The notes under the pieces: model-generated | Databases searched by the model: none | Seen by the model: the letters and a program-made list of their open reading frames with translations, nothing else | Told to the model about the DNA's origin: nothing | In this document: in pieces, positions 16,695 to 25,634 of the stretch | Numbering within the stretch: the first letter of the stretch is position 1 | Layout: each line of letters opens with the position of its first letter | Program-made: the position numbers and the translations under genes | Origin: Parapedobacter lycopersici | Lineage (GTDB): Bacteria; Bacteroidota; Bacteroidia; Sphingobacteriales; Sphingobacteriaceae | Length of the DNA: 64,000 nt | Reading direction: 5' to 3' | Assembly (NCBI RefSeq): GCF_024643285.1 | Contig: NZ_JAMSLW010000001.1 | Span: forward strand, 803,239 to 867,238

Positions 16695-17447
16695 ATGCCC
16701 CATAAGATCATTGCTATCATTCCCGCCCGTTATGCTTCCTCCCGTTTTCCCGGGAAGCCGCTGGTGGATATTGCCGGCAAGAGCATGATCCGGCGGGTCT
16801 ATGAGCAGGTACAGCAGTGCAAGCACCTCAATGAGGTTGTTGTGGCAACGGACGACAGCCGCATTTTTGACCACGTACGGGCATTCGGCGGCCGCGTGAT
16901 GATGACCGCGGCTACGCACCAGAGCGGGACCGACCGTTGTGCAGAGGTGGTAGCGGCCCACACGGGGTTCGACCTGGCGATCAATATCCAGGGTGACGAG
17001 CCATTTATCCACCCCGATCAGCTTGACCTGGTGGTCAGCTGCTTAACCAAACCCGGTGTGCAGATTGCCACACTGATTAAAAAAATCACGGCAAGTGAAG
17101 AACTATTCAACACCAATTCACCGAAGGTGGTGGTTGATGTGAACGGCCGGGCGCTTTATTTCAGCCGACAGGCTATCCCGTTCCAGCGCGGCGTGCCGCC
17201 GGAAGACTGGCTGCAATCCCACAGCTATTTCAAACACATCGGGATTTATGGGTTCCGGACCAACATACTCGCGCAGCTTACAGCGCTGCCTGTATCCCCG
17301 CTGGAGGGCACGGAAATGCTCGAGCAATTGCGCTGGCTGGAAAACGGATACCCGATCCAGACCGCGGAAACAACCCATGAAACCATTGGCATCGACAATC
17401 CGGAAGATGTGGAGCGGGTTTTAAAAATCCACTACGGAAAGCATTAG
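16695..17447 (+). CDS. kdsB: 3-deoxy-manno-octulosonate cytidylyltransferase (CMP-KDO synthetase)
   Basis: 250 residues, normal KdsB length. The N-terminal nucleotide-binding signature IPARYASSRFPGKPL, the TDDSRI segment and the metal-binding NIQGDEP (Asp near 98) are intact, as is the C-terminal GIDNPEDVERV. The enzyme activates KDO with CTP for attachment to lipid A, an essential step in lipopolysaccharide core synthesis. It is last in the trpS-kinase-kdsB run and faces the CHU_C protein gene with 18 bases between stops. Confidence 0.96.
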   Translation: MPHKIIAIIPARYASSRFPGKPLVDIAGKSMIRRVYEQVQQCKHLNEVVVATDDSRIFDHVRAFGGRVMMTAATHQSGTDRCAEVVAAHTGFDLAINIQGDEPFIHPDQLDLVVSCLTKPGVQIATLIKKITASEELFNTNSPKVVVDVNGRALYFSRQAIPFQRGVPPEDWLQSHSYFKHIGIYGFRTNILAQLTALPVSPLEGTEMLEQLRWLENGYPIQTAETTHETIGIDNPEDVERVLKIHYGKH

Positions 17448-17465
17448 TCTTCAGCAGTCAGCCGA

Positions 17466-20400
17466 TTACCGTAACAGGTTGAGACTGCCTTTCAGGGCAG
17501 GGTATTCATTCCCCAGATCAATTAAGAAGTAATAAGCACCCACCGGTAGGTTGGTGCCACGGTATTGTCCGTTAAACGGAGCATCCGTACTCCTTCCTTC
17601 ATACACCAGCTGTCCCTGCCGGTCGAATATCCGGACAAGGGCACGGGTATATCGTTCAAGCCCTGTGGGGAACCAGGTATCATTATAGCCATCACCGTTC
17701 GGACTGAAAGTATTTGGAATACCTAGGTCGTCACCATTGAATGTATTTACGGTAATCTGTCCCGTGGAGATCCGGCATCCCCGGGCATCCACAACCTCCA
17801 AGACATAAACCCCGGCGGGCACACCCGAAAGGTCTGCCTCTTGGCCCACAGACAAGCCCGCTTCGTCATACCAATTGTAGGTGTATGGTGCCGTTCCGCC
17901 GGCCACTGTTATTCCCCCGATGGCCCCCGTATTGGAGTCACGTGCAACGTCATGGACCTGCAGGGCATCCGTGTTGAGTGCCAGCGGAGCGGCTTCTTCC
18001 AGCAGGAATTCCCGTGGATCAAGCACCTCACAGCCTGCCTCATTGATCAACATCAGCCGGTAAATACCTGGAGACAGGCCCTCAGCCCGCATGTCACTGC
18101 CCACTTCCGTGCCGTTGCTGTCCAACCAGCGCCATGCGGTCGGTCGTATGGTATTGCTGCCCCAATCAATCTCCAGCACACCATCGTTGCTGATACAGGA
18201 AGGGTGTTCCGCTGAAACCGCATATTCGGGAAATACCACTTCTTCCTGAACTACCTCATACCAATCGGAAATGGCCTGGCATCCCTCTTCAGTAGCGGCA
18301 GAAAGGTGGTAGCGACCCACGGGCACATTTACCAATTCCAGGGTATTGCCTACCACCCGTCCGGCTTCGTCCCGCCATTCGAAACTAACGGTCCCTTCGA
18401 CCGTCAGGCCGGTGATGCGGCCCAGTGTAGTTCCGTCGCAGCTTCCCGGAATGATCTCCAGCGACTGCTCGTCGAACTGCGGTATGCCGATTTCCTGGAC
18501 ATCAACGATTGCCGCCCAAATCGTGTCGCAGTCGGTATCACCCACCAGGGCTAACCGATATGTCCCTCCGCTGGTAATGTCGTGCAGGTCCGGTCCCTTG
18601 CCCATCCTTGTTCCCCGCTCATCCAACCAGAAAACCTCCAGCCCTTCCATACCGGAAAGGCCGATGTCCGTGATCTGTCCCGGACCGTCGCAGGTAATGT
18701 GCTCCACCTGCATAGCCGACAGATCGGCCCGTGGGCCTTCGATGGCTATAGGATACTCCTCGTAACAATTTTCGGAGATATACGCCCGGAGAAAATACGT
18801 TCCCGGCGGCACGTCGCGCAAGGGTAATGTCCCGCCTGTCCCGGCCGGTCCTACCGGATTGTTCCATTCATCAAACCATTGCAGTCTGATAATCTCATGA
18901 TTTCCGGTTGCAGCCTGATAGTAAGTTGAAACCACCCGGAGGTTTTCTACGCGGCCAACCGGCGCTCCGCATTCGGCGGCAGTTACCCGCATATCTTCGG
19001 CATAGAACCGCCACTCCGGCAGGTGCAATTCATAATTTTCAAAAGTCATCGAACTGTTTCCATTACGCAATATACAGGTATATTTACCCGGGCCAAGGCC
19101 TTCGATTCTGGGTTCGGGGCCGCTTTGTAAAAGCCTTCCTTCTTCATCATACCACTCGATCTGCAACGTATTAATGTAATTGATTACTTCGATAGCCCCA
19201 TTGTCCCCTTCGCAGTCCGGGTGAGTCAGTATAAAGTTATCGCGGTGTTCTGCGTATTTATTCTCGAAACCCACCTGTGTATAAGCGGATGATTGATTGC
19301 CTATCACCGCATTGGCGGTAAGCTCCTTTTCAGAAAAATCGCCGCGGATCTCCCAATTGCCGTTGGCATCAGCCGTGGTTTTTCTGAAGAATGTAACCGG
19401 ACTTGTAATTTCGCAATCCGTATCGTCGTCGTAGATGTAAATCTCGGCGTTCGGGGAAGCGACACCCCCGAATACACTAGGGCTATTTTCCAGCACTTCG
19501 ATGGTCGGATATGTCGCCTGAGTCCAGAATGGATAGTAGACACAGTCGAAACTGTTTTTACGCACCGCTGCGACACCGGTAATCCCTGCGCCGTCGCGGG
19601 TAAAAGTATTAACGTCTGCGGCCTCATCCGTACCGATCTCCACGAATACCTGGTCCGGCGGCACATTGGTCTTGATTTCCAGCCAACCGATATTTTGATT
19701 GCCATATATGCCGATATCCTGGTAACTGTTATCCAGTTGAAGAAAATCATCATATAACTGGTTATCTCGGAACACACCCGATTCGCTATTGTTAAGCTGC
19801 GCGCCGGACAGGAATTCGTTATTTTCCACGGAGAAGTCGCTTAGCTGGAAACGTGCGCCGGCACCCACCCTGTTGCCCTGGTCCGGCGACGCTCCGCCAA
19901 ACAACACGTCCGACCCGGTGATGCGCAAGGCCATCGTTTCCGAATTCCCCCGGTTTTCATCGCCGTTGGTATTTATGCCGATCCAGTTGGACTGTACGGT
20001 AACGCCCGTCGGCGTACCAGTTTGCCCCCGTTGAATATTGATGTGGACAGAGTTGTCGTCGAATACGTTACCCATTCCCGGTTTTCCGATGATTATCGCA
20101 CTGCCTCTTGTCACCTGAATGGCATAATAAGAAGCGTTATTGGATTCCTGGCCGTACAACGTATGAAATCCCGTAATGTAGAGCCCGTAAATCTCAACGC
20201 GGTCGGCGTTTACGATACTTAGCGCTCCTGCATTATCATTGGTGTAGACACCTACGTTGGGTGCAATCCGTACTTTCGCGTCGCTGGCATCAAATGGATC
20301 ACCCGGCTGCGAAGTGCCGTCGATGATTACATTCGACGTGACATCCGGTAATTTACTATCCAGCAGGATCGTCCGGGCTTCCAACGATCCGCCAGGCAGG

Positions 20401-20594
20401 TTGAATAAAATCCGGTCCTGTCCGCTTGTTCCGTTAGCCGCCGCCTGCAACAATGCATCCCGAAGTGTGCCGGGCCCACTATCGGCACTATTGGTTACAG
20501 TAAAGTCTGTTGCATAGACAGGCAGCAGGCACCCCAGCAGCAAACTGGCCAGCAGGGCCAGCGTCCGGAAACAGGATATGGAGGTGTTTCTCAT
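17466..20594 (-). CDS. Large secreted beta-helix protein with six SprB-like repeats and gliding-motility C-terminal domain
   Basis: 1042 residues from the ATG at 20594. After a signal peptide ending near VYATDF there is a right-handed beta-helix region (about 25-370, starting with the TNSADSGPGTLRDAL pattern seen in Omp-like passenger proteins), a small Ig-like domain (about 375-445), and then six repeats of about 70-80 residues (about 455-940). Each repeat has a W/Y-x-D-E-x-G core followed by a VPxGxYxL...GC ending. The last 86 residues (NTFSPNGDGYNDTW onward) are the CHU_C/type B sorting domain recognised by the type IX secretion system. The protein should reach the cell surface or be released. 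It follows a porP/sprF-like gene by 5 bases, the usual pairing. An adhesin or motility role is inferred. Confidence 0.88.
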   Translation of the reverse strand: MRNTSISCFRTLALLASLLLGCLLPVYATDFTVTNSADSGPGTLRDALLQAAANGTSGQDRILFNLPGGSLEARTILLDSKLPDVTSNVIIDGTSQPGDPFDASDAKVRIAPNVGVYTNDNAGALSIVNADRVEIYGLYITGFHTLYGQESNNASYYAIQVTRGSAIIIGKPGMGNVFDDNSVHINIQRGQTGTPTGVTVQSNWIGINTNGDENRGNSETMALRITGSDVLFGGASPDQGNRVGAGARFQLSDFSVENNEFLSGAQLNNSESGVFRDNQLYDDFLQLDNSYQDIGIYGNQNIGWLEIKTNVPPDQVFVEIGTDEAADVNTFTRDGAGITGVAAVRKNSFDCVYYPFWTQATYPTIEVLENSPSVFGGVASPNAEIYIYDDDTDCEITSPVTFFRKTTADANGNWEIRGDFSEKELTANAVIGNQSSAYTQVGFENKYAEHRDNFILTHPDCEGDNGAIEVINYINTLQIEWYDEEGRLLQSGPEPRIEGLGPGKYTCILRNGNSSMTFENYELHLPEWRFYAEDMRVTAAECGAPVGRVENLRVVSTYYQAATGNHEIIRLQWFDEWNNPVGPAGTGGTLPLRDVPPGTYFLRAYISENCYEEYPIAIEGPRADLSAMQVEHITCDGPGQITDIGLSGMEGLEVFWLDERGTRMGKGPDLHDITSGGTYRLALVGDTDCDTIWAAIVDVQEIGIPQFDEQSLEIIPGSCDGTTLGRITGLTVEGTVSFEWRDEAGRVVGNTLELVNVPVGRYHLSAATEEGCQAISDWYEVVQEEVVFPEYAVSAEHPSCISNDGVLEIDWGSNTIRPTAWRWLDSNGTEVGSDMRAEGLSPGIYRLMLINEAGCEVLDPREFLLEEAAPLALNTDALQVHDVARDSNTGAIGGITVAGGTAPYTYNWYDEAGLSVGQEADLSGVPAGVYVLEVVDARGCRISTGQITVNTFNGDDLGIPNTFSPNGDGYNDTWFPTGLERYTRALVRIFDRQGQLVYEGRSTDAPFNGQYRGTNLPVGAYYFLIDLGNEYPALKGSLNLLR

Positions 20595-20599
20595 GATGC

Positions 20600-21613
20600 T
20601 CAAAACAAGATCTGCGGACAATACACCTTAAAGCGGTTGTTTAACAATAGTCCCAATACGATCTCGTGGCTGCCGTGCGCCAGCGTGCGTACCGGTCCCG
20701 TATTGAAATCATAGGAATAACTCAGGTTCAGCAGCGAGCTGATATTGAACCCCGCCATTGCCGAAAATGACTCATGGTTGCGGTAACCGCCACCCACCCA
20801 CAGCCGGTCACGGAATGCCAGCTTCACGTTATAGTCACCTACCATAGGCAACCCCGCAAGCGACTTGAACAGTACCGAGGGTACCACCGCCATGTCATCC
20901 CCCAGATGTACCTTGTAGCCCGCCATCAGGTAAAACTGCTGCGCCGGTGCATCCCGGCTGGCCACGCTCCCCGACAGTGCCAGCGGATTACCCACCAGCT
21001 GCTGCGCCGACACCCCCAGGAAAAACCGGGCGCCGTATAGCCAAAGCCCGATTCCGAGGTCGGGCGAAGTCCGGCTCTCCGCATACTGTCCGAGAATGGG
21101 ATCGCCGGGTGTTTCCGTTGTTGCGCCGCTAGCGTCGAACCGCACCTGGGAAATCCCCCCATTGATTCCGGCGGAGAGGTTAATCGTTTCTGCTATCCGC
21201 AAATGATAAGCATATCCCAACTGCGCATCGGTTCGCCGGAACTGTCCGGTACGGTCATACTGCAGAATTACCCCCAGCCCGTGGTGTGGCTCTGAAGCCC
21301 GGTAACGGTGGGAATACCCTCGGCTGTAGGGGTTGTACCCCCCTTCGGGAAACGAATTGGCCCCGTCCTGGATATGGTTGTTTCCAATCGGCATATTTCC
21401 CGACAGGTATAGCGTCTGTGGCGCTCCTTCCACCTCCTGCCATTGGCTTCGCACCCCTGCCTTTACATCGACATACCGCTCAATGCCCGCCACTGCCGGA
21501 TTGATCAAAAAGCTATTGAACAGGTACTGCGTATACTGTGGCTTCTGTTGGGAATAAACATGTACGGTAATGCATAATGCAAGTAATATCAGGCCAGTTG
21601 TTCGATGGCGCAT
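20600..21613 (-). CDS. PorP/SprF-family outer membrane protein
   Basis: 337 residues with a signal peptide (MRHRTTGLILLALC) and the family hallmark just after it, PQYTQYLFNSFLINPAVAGI. The rest has the alternating pattern of an outer-membrane beta-barrel of the PorP/SprF family. SprF is needed for secretion of the SprB adhesin through the type IX system, and porP/sprF-like genes typically sit just upstream of type B (CHU_C) cargo genes, as here. It is likely a dedicated partner for the 1042-residue cargo protein. Confidence 0.9.
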   Translation of the reverse strand: MRHRTTGLILLALCITVHVYSQQKPQYTQYLFNSFLINPAVAGIERYVDVKAGVRSQWQEVEGAPQTLYLSGNMPIGNNHIQDGANSFPEGGYNPYSRGYSHRYRASEPHHGLGVILQYDRTGQFRRTDAQLGYAYHLRIAETINLSAGINGGISQVRFDASGATTETPGDPILGQYAESRTSPDLGIGLWLYGARFFLGVSAQQLVGNPLALSGSVASRDAPAQQFYLMAGYKVHLGDDMAVVPSVLFKSLAGLPMVGDYNVKLAFRDRLWVGGGYRNHESFSAMAGFNISSLLNLSYSYDFNTGPVRTLAHGSHEIVLGLLLNNRFKVYCPQILF

Positions 21614-21687
21614 AAATAGGTTTACTTGTTAGTCAACAACAAGTATAGTCAAAATATCTCTGACAATCAAGTAGGTAAAGGCAAAAA

Positions 21688-21734
21688 CAGCCTCCCCGGC
21701 CTGCCGGTTCAAAACACGGCAGGTGGGGAGGCTG
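21688..21734 (-). terminator. Strong terminator of the FKBP-AKR-isomerase operon
   Basis: A long hairpin: 10 bp (CAGCCTCCCC at 21688-21697 with 21725-21734), an internal asymmetry, then 7 bp (CCTGCCG at 21700-21706 with 21717-21723). On the minus strand it is followed by TTTTTG. It lies just past the sugar isomerase gene. Confidence 0.85.
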
Positions 21735-21755
21735 GATCAATGAGATAATTTTCGG

Positions 21756-22622
21756 CTATAAACTTCCTGCGGTCAGAATCTGTCGGAAGTTTTTTACGCT
21801 CTGGGCGACGTCTTCGGTATTATTTTCCCAGTTATATTCATACTCAGCGGAGATATTACCTTTGAAACCCTGGCGTTTCAACTCGGCGATAACCCCGGCT
21901 ACATTGCTGACCCCGGTTCCCCAATGTACATCGTGGGTTTCCGGCGACTTTGCCTCCAGGTCCTTAAAATGTACGCTCTTTACATGGCCTTCCAGTTGTT
22001 TCAGGCATGCCACGGGATCCAGTCCGGACCGTACCCAGTGCCCGATGTCGGCACATGCGCCAACGTAATCACTATTCGCTTTCGCCACAGCCGCCAGCAC
22101 AATCGCTGGATTCCAGTACGGTGTCGGGTTGGGGTGATTGTGGATACCCACTTTTATCTTATACTGGCTGGCGAGCTGTCCTACCAGCGGCAGGAATTCC
22201 TCCTTGGGTTCGGAGTTGATGGTCTGGATACCCATGGCATCGGCAAAGGCAAACAGCTGTTTCCATTCCGCTTCGGTATTTCCGTTAACCACGCCAAAAG
22301 CAACCAGTTTCACGCCTTTCTTCCGCAATTCCTTTAAGATAGCCTTTTGCGTAGTCGCATCCATTTTATAATCAAATTTACCGGCCATTCCGCCGCCGAG
22401 TTCCTGACCGTTATAGGCCTCAACGGATTGCAGGCCGGCACTTTTGGCCTTATCCACCGCTTCAAAAAAAGTAAACTCCTTAAACGTATACGTCTGCGCC
22501 GAGAGACTCCAGCCTAATTTCTTCTCTGGATACGACTGACCGTTTACATGGGATACCGGCAATGCCGCCGCCAGTGCAAACAGCACGAGGGCGCCGATTT
22601 TTGTTGTTAGGTAATGTTTCAT
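21756..22622 (-). CDS. Secreted sugar phosphate isomerase/epimerase-like TIM-barrel protein
   Basis: 288 residues with a clear signal peptide (LVLFALAAALPVSHVNG), so it acts in the periplasm rather than on cytoplasmic phosphorylated sugars. The body is an AP-endonuclease-2/xylose isomerase-like TIM barrel with likely metal ligands in INSEPKEEF, GIHNHPNP, ADIGHW, HFKDLE and SAEYE. Exported members of this superfamily in Bacteroidota are linked to oxidised (3-keto) sugar or glycoside turnover; that link is inference here. It lies last in an operon with an FKBP isomerase and an aldo/keto reductase, 41 bases after the latter. Confidence 0.82.
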   Translation of the reverse strand: MKHYLTTKIGALVLFALAAALPVSHVNGQSYPEKKLGWSLSAQTYTFKEFTFFEAVDKAKSAGLQSVEAYNGQELGGGMAGKFDYKMDATTQKAILKELRKKGVKLVAFGVVNGNTEAEWKQLFAFADAMGIQTINSEPKEEFLPLVGQLASQYKIKVGIHNHPNPTPYWNPAIVLAAVAKANSDYVGACADIGHWVRSGLDPVACLKQLEGHVKSVHFKDLEAKSPETHDVHWGTGVSNVAGVIAELKRQGFKGNISAEYEYNWENNTEDVAQSVKNFRQILTAGSL

Positions 22623-22663
22623 GGTTTATACTGATTTAATTACAACATTGATTCATTGGAAGA

Positions 22664-23560
22664 TTACCGGTGTAGCTCATAATGAAAGTCCCGTACCGAT
22701 CCGCGCAGCCGTTGCCGCTGTATTTCCGTCAGCCCCCAGGCCGTTTTCCCTGCCTCAATGGCTTCGTCGAGTTGAGCAGGTGTCCGGATGCCAAGCGCGG
22801 CGGTTGCCACTGCCGGATGGCTCAACACATAGCGCAGTGCAATATCCACGCTTGAAACGCCAATTTCGCCTGCTATGCCCGCTACCGCTTTTGCTGCCCG
22901 GGCGACCTCGCTTTCTGTATATTGCAAGTAACTGGCTGCTGCTTTTCCCGTCAGTAACCCCTGGGCAATAGCCCCGCGGGAAATCACGCTGATCTGATGT
23001 TCTCCGAGCAGATCCAGCACCGCTTCTTCAGGCCGGTGATCCAGCAGGCTGTACTGCATCATCACACTGACGATATTGGAACGCCGGATATACTCCCGGA
23101 TTACATTCGGCCGGATGGAGGAAATGCCATACCAGCGGATTTTCCCCTGTTGCTTAAGCTGCTCAAAGGCTTCAATGGTTTCATCAATCGGATCGTCAAT
23201 CGTGCCACCGTGCAGCTGGTAAAGATCAATATAGTCCGTTTTAAGTCGCTTAAGACTTTGTTCTGCACATTTCAGGATATAATCTTTACTTGGGTTCCAG
23301 TCCCAGCCGCTGCCGTCTGCCCGCCATTGGTTACCTGCCTTGGTTGCGATGACCACCTGCTTGCGGATCGGTTTCAGTGCTTCCCCGACGTAGGCCTCGT
23401 TAAGGCCCTTCTGATAAAGGTCGGCCGTATCAAAAAAGTTAATACCATGATCGGCCGCTTTCAGCAGCATATCGGTATTTGCCTTTTGGTTTTCTCCCAA
23501 AGACATGCATCCGAATGCTACCGGACTGATGTATAAATCCGATTTACCGAGCTGGTTCAT
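22664..23560 (-). CDS. Aldo/keto reductase
   Basis: 298 residues, a (beta/alpha)8 NADPH-dependent oxidoreductase. The catalytic tetrad is intact: Asp44 (FFDTADLY), Tyr49, Lys74 (IATKAG) and His117 (YQLHGG). The C-terminal TAALGIRTPAQLDEAIEA segment binds the cofactor. It resembles the YhdN/AKR11 general-stress group. No signal peptide, so it is cytoplasmic. Its start overlaps the end of the FKBP gene by 17 bases, indicating co-translation. Substrate not known; the neighbouring sugar isomerase hints at a carbohydrate. Confidence 0.88.
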   Translation of the reverse strand: MNQLGKSDLYISPVAFGCMSLGENQKANTDMLLKAADHGINFFDTADLYQKGLNEAYVGEALKPIRKQVVIATKAGNQWRADGSGWDWNPSKDYILKCAEQSLKRLKTDYIDLYQLHGGTIDDPIDETIEAFEQLKQQGKIRWYGISSIRPNVIREYIRRSNIVSVMMQYSLLDHRPEEAVLDLLGEHQISVISRGAIAQGLLTGKAAASYLQYTESEVARAAKAVAGIAGEIGVSSVDIALRYVLSHPAVATAALGIRTPAQLDEAIEAGKTAWGLTEIQRQRLRGSVRDFHYELHR

Positions 23561-24278
23561 CTATGGGTTCCACAACAGCAGGCGCCTCCGCGGCACCCTT
23601 TTTTACTGTGATCAATTCAATATCAAAGATCAGCGGGCTGAATGGCGGAATATCCGGTCCGGCCCCCTGTTCGCCGTATGCCAATTCATAAGGTACGTAA
23701 ATGCGATAATGCGCTCCTGCCGTCATCAGCTGCAGGCCTTCCTGCCAGCCCGCGATAACCCGCCCCAGTTCAAACGTTACCGGCTCGCCCCGGTCATATG
23801 AGCTATCAAAGACCTTACCATCACTCAGCTCACCGCGGTAATGTACAGTCACGGTATCCGCGGGCGTTGGCTTCTCCCCCGTTCCTTCCCGGATCACTTC
23901 ATATTGCAGGCCGGATGCCGTGGTCTTTACGCCTTCCCGCGTCCGGTTGCTTTCCATGAATGCGTCCGCTTGTCCTTTAAGCCGGCCATCCAGCTGCCCC
24001 TTTGCTTCCGTAACCGTATGCACAATCAGCTCGCGTATTAAATCGGCATCAAAACCGGTTTCTTCGCCGGCAAGTGCCGCAGCGACTGCCTTGGCCATTA
24101 CTTCGGTATTGACCTGCTCGATACCGGTACGTTTCAGGTCCTGACCAATCGACAATCCAAAGGCATAGGCCACTGAATCCGCGTGGTTTGTCAACGGGGT
24201 TTTGGCGGCTTGCTGCGCAACGGCCACGCCAACATTCAAAAGTGCCGCGAAGGCAATTACGATACTGCTAAATCTCAT
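23544..24278 (-). CDS. Periplasmic FKBP-type peptidyl-prolyl cis-trans isomerase
   Basis: 244 residues: signal peptide (IVIAFAALLNVGVAVAQ), an N-terminal helical dimerisation domain as in Mip/FkpA (residues about 30-120, with SYAFGLSIGQDLKRTGIE-like spacing), and a C-terminal FKBP domain (about 125-225) with HYRGEL, FDSSYDRG, VIAGWQEGLQLM and YGEQGAG. It speeds proline isomerisation during folding of exported proteins. A short acidic tail follows the FKBP core. It leads an operon with the aldo/keto reductase and the exported sugar isomerase. Confidence 0.92.
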   Translation of the reverse strand: MRFSSIVIAFAALLNVGVAVAQQAAKTPLTNHADSVAYAFGLSIGQDLKRTGIEQVNTEVMAKAVAAALAGEETGFDADLIRELIVHTVTEAKGQLDGRLKGQADAFMESNRTREGVKTTASGLQYEVIREGTGEKPTPADTVTVHYRGELSDGKVFDSSYDRGEPVTFELGRVIAGWQEGLQLMTAGAHYRIYVPYELAYGEQGAGPDIPPFSPLIFDIELITVKKGAAEAPAVVEPIDEPAR

Positions 24279-24336
24279 GTTAATTTCTGTTTATCCGGCT
24301 TATTTACCGTGTCAAATATACACACTGCCTTTATTT

Positions 24337-25551
24337 TTAGGCGTGTCTTTTATTTAAATCCGGCAAAAATGCAGCCGTTATCCCAATAAGCGGCAAAAAA
24401 GCACAGATATGGTAGACGTAATCAATTCCTTTTGTATCGGCGATCTGACCAAGCACCGCGGAACCGACGCCGCCCATGCCGAACGCAAACCCGAAAAACA
24501 AACCCGAGACCATCCCGACATTGCCCGGCAGCAATTCCTGCGCATATACCAGAATGGCCGAAAATGCCGAGGCAATGATCACGCCGATGACGAACGAGAG
24601 CACCACCGTCCACAGCAGGCTGGCGTAAGGCAGTGCCAGGGTAAACGGGGAAGCGCCCAGGATGGAAAGCCAGATCACGTATTTGCGTCCAATGCGGTCG
24701 CCCAACGGGCCGCCAATCATTGTACCCGCCGCCACCGCGAAAAGGAAGATAAACAGATATACCTGAGACTCCTGCACGGATACCCCGAATTTATCGATCA
24801 GGTAAAATGTATAGTAGCTGGTGAGGCTGGCGAAGTAAAAATACTTGGAAAAAATCAAGATCAGCAGCACGGCGATGGACAGGACTACTGTCCGGCGGGG
24901 CAGCGTCTGCTGCACCACCACTTCGACCTTGTTTTTGCGCAAGATGTAGTTACGGATGGATTTGGGTTTATACCATTTTCCGATACGGTAAAGAATAATG
25001 ATTGCCGCCAATGCGGCAATGGAAAACCAGGCCACGTTAAACTGTCCGAACGGGGCGATCAATGCAGCGGCCAGCAGCGGGCCGATGGCACTGCCGGCGT
25101 TTCCCCCTACCTGAAAAAGCGACTGGGCGAAACCACGGCGGCCGCCAGAGGCAACATACGCCATACGGGATGCTTCCGGGTGAAACACGGAGGACCCCAC
25201 GCCCACCATCGCGACAGACACCAATAGCCACGCATAGTTCGGCGCGAATGCCAGCAGGATCAACCCGATGAGGCTGAACCCCATTCCGAGAGGCAGCGCA
25301 TAAGGATACGGCCTCCGGTCGGTCAGCACGCCAACGACCGGCTGCAGGAGTGATGACGACAACTGGAATACCAACGTGATCAACCCGATCTGGGAAAAGC
25401 TTAACCGGAATGAATCCTTGACAAGCGGGTAAATTGACGGGATCAGGGACTGGATGGTATCGTTGAGCAAATGGGAAAAACTCAACGCGAACAGTACCGC
25501 GTATATGGTTGGGGAAACTTCCTTCGATATAACTGATTCTTCTGATTTCAT
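24337..25551 (-). CDS. MFS transporter of the fosmidomycin-resistance (FSR) type
   Basis: 404 residues from the ATG at 25551, with 12 hydrophobic segments. The opening FSHLLNDTIQSLIPSIYP and DRRPYPYAL loop are characteristic of Fsr-type proteins, which export fosmidomycin and other compounds. Helix 5 has GNAGSAIGP. The in-frame ATG at 25593 is upstream of the promoter box at 25573-25580 and is therefore rejected. It lies 83 bases after the GH1 gene on the same strand but has its own promoter. Natural substrate unknown. Confidence 0.88.
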   Translation of the reverse strand: MKSEESVISKEVSPTIYAVLFALSFSHLLNDTIQSLIPSIYPLVKDSFRLSFSQIGLITLVFQLSSSLLQPVVGVLTDRRPYPYALPLGMGFSLIGLILLAFAPNYAWLLVSVAMVGVGSSVFHPEASRMAYVASGGRRGFAQSLFQVGGNAGSAIGPLLAAALIAPFGQFNVAWFSIAALAAIIILYRIGKWYKPKSIRNYILRKNKVEVVVQQTLPRRTVVLSIAVLLILIFSKYFYFASLTSYYTFYLIDKFGVSVQESQVYLFIFLFAVAAGTMIGGPLGDRIGRKYVIWLSILGASPFTLALPYASLLWTVVLSFVIGVIIASAFSAILVYAQELLPGNVGMVSGLFFGFAFGMGGVGSAVLGQIADTKGIDYVYHICAFLPLIGITAAFLPDLNKRHA

Positions 25552-25572
25552 GTGTACGGATTCAACGGAACG

Positions 25573-25580
25573 CAAAGCTA
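25573..25580 (-). promoter_or_regulatory. -7 promoter box for the FSR-type transporter
   Basis: TAGCTTTG on the minus strand, a perfect TAnnTTTG box, 21 bases before the ATG at 25551. Confidence 0.5.
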
Positions 25581-25634
25581 CAAAATCTTTCATTCAAAGC
25601 CTTTTTTTCCGGAAATTGGCGAGGAAGCGCCGTC

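Noticed and set aside
19304-19777. A 157-codon minus-strand frame inside the CHU_C protein gene
   Set aside because: It is in another frame of the same strand and within the continuous 1042-codon gene; no frameshift is needed to explain the region.
24409-25227. A 272-codon open frame on the plus strand
   Set aside because: It is antisense to the FSR-type transporter gene, has a composition unlike a folded protein (His, Gln, Arg and Gly rich) and no motif.
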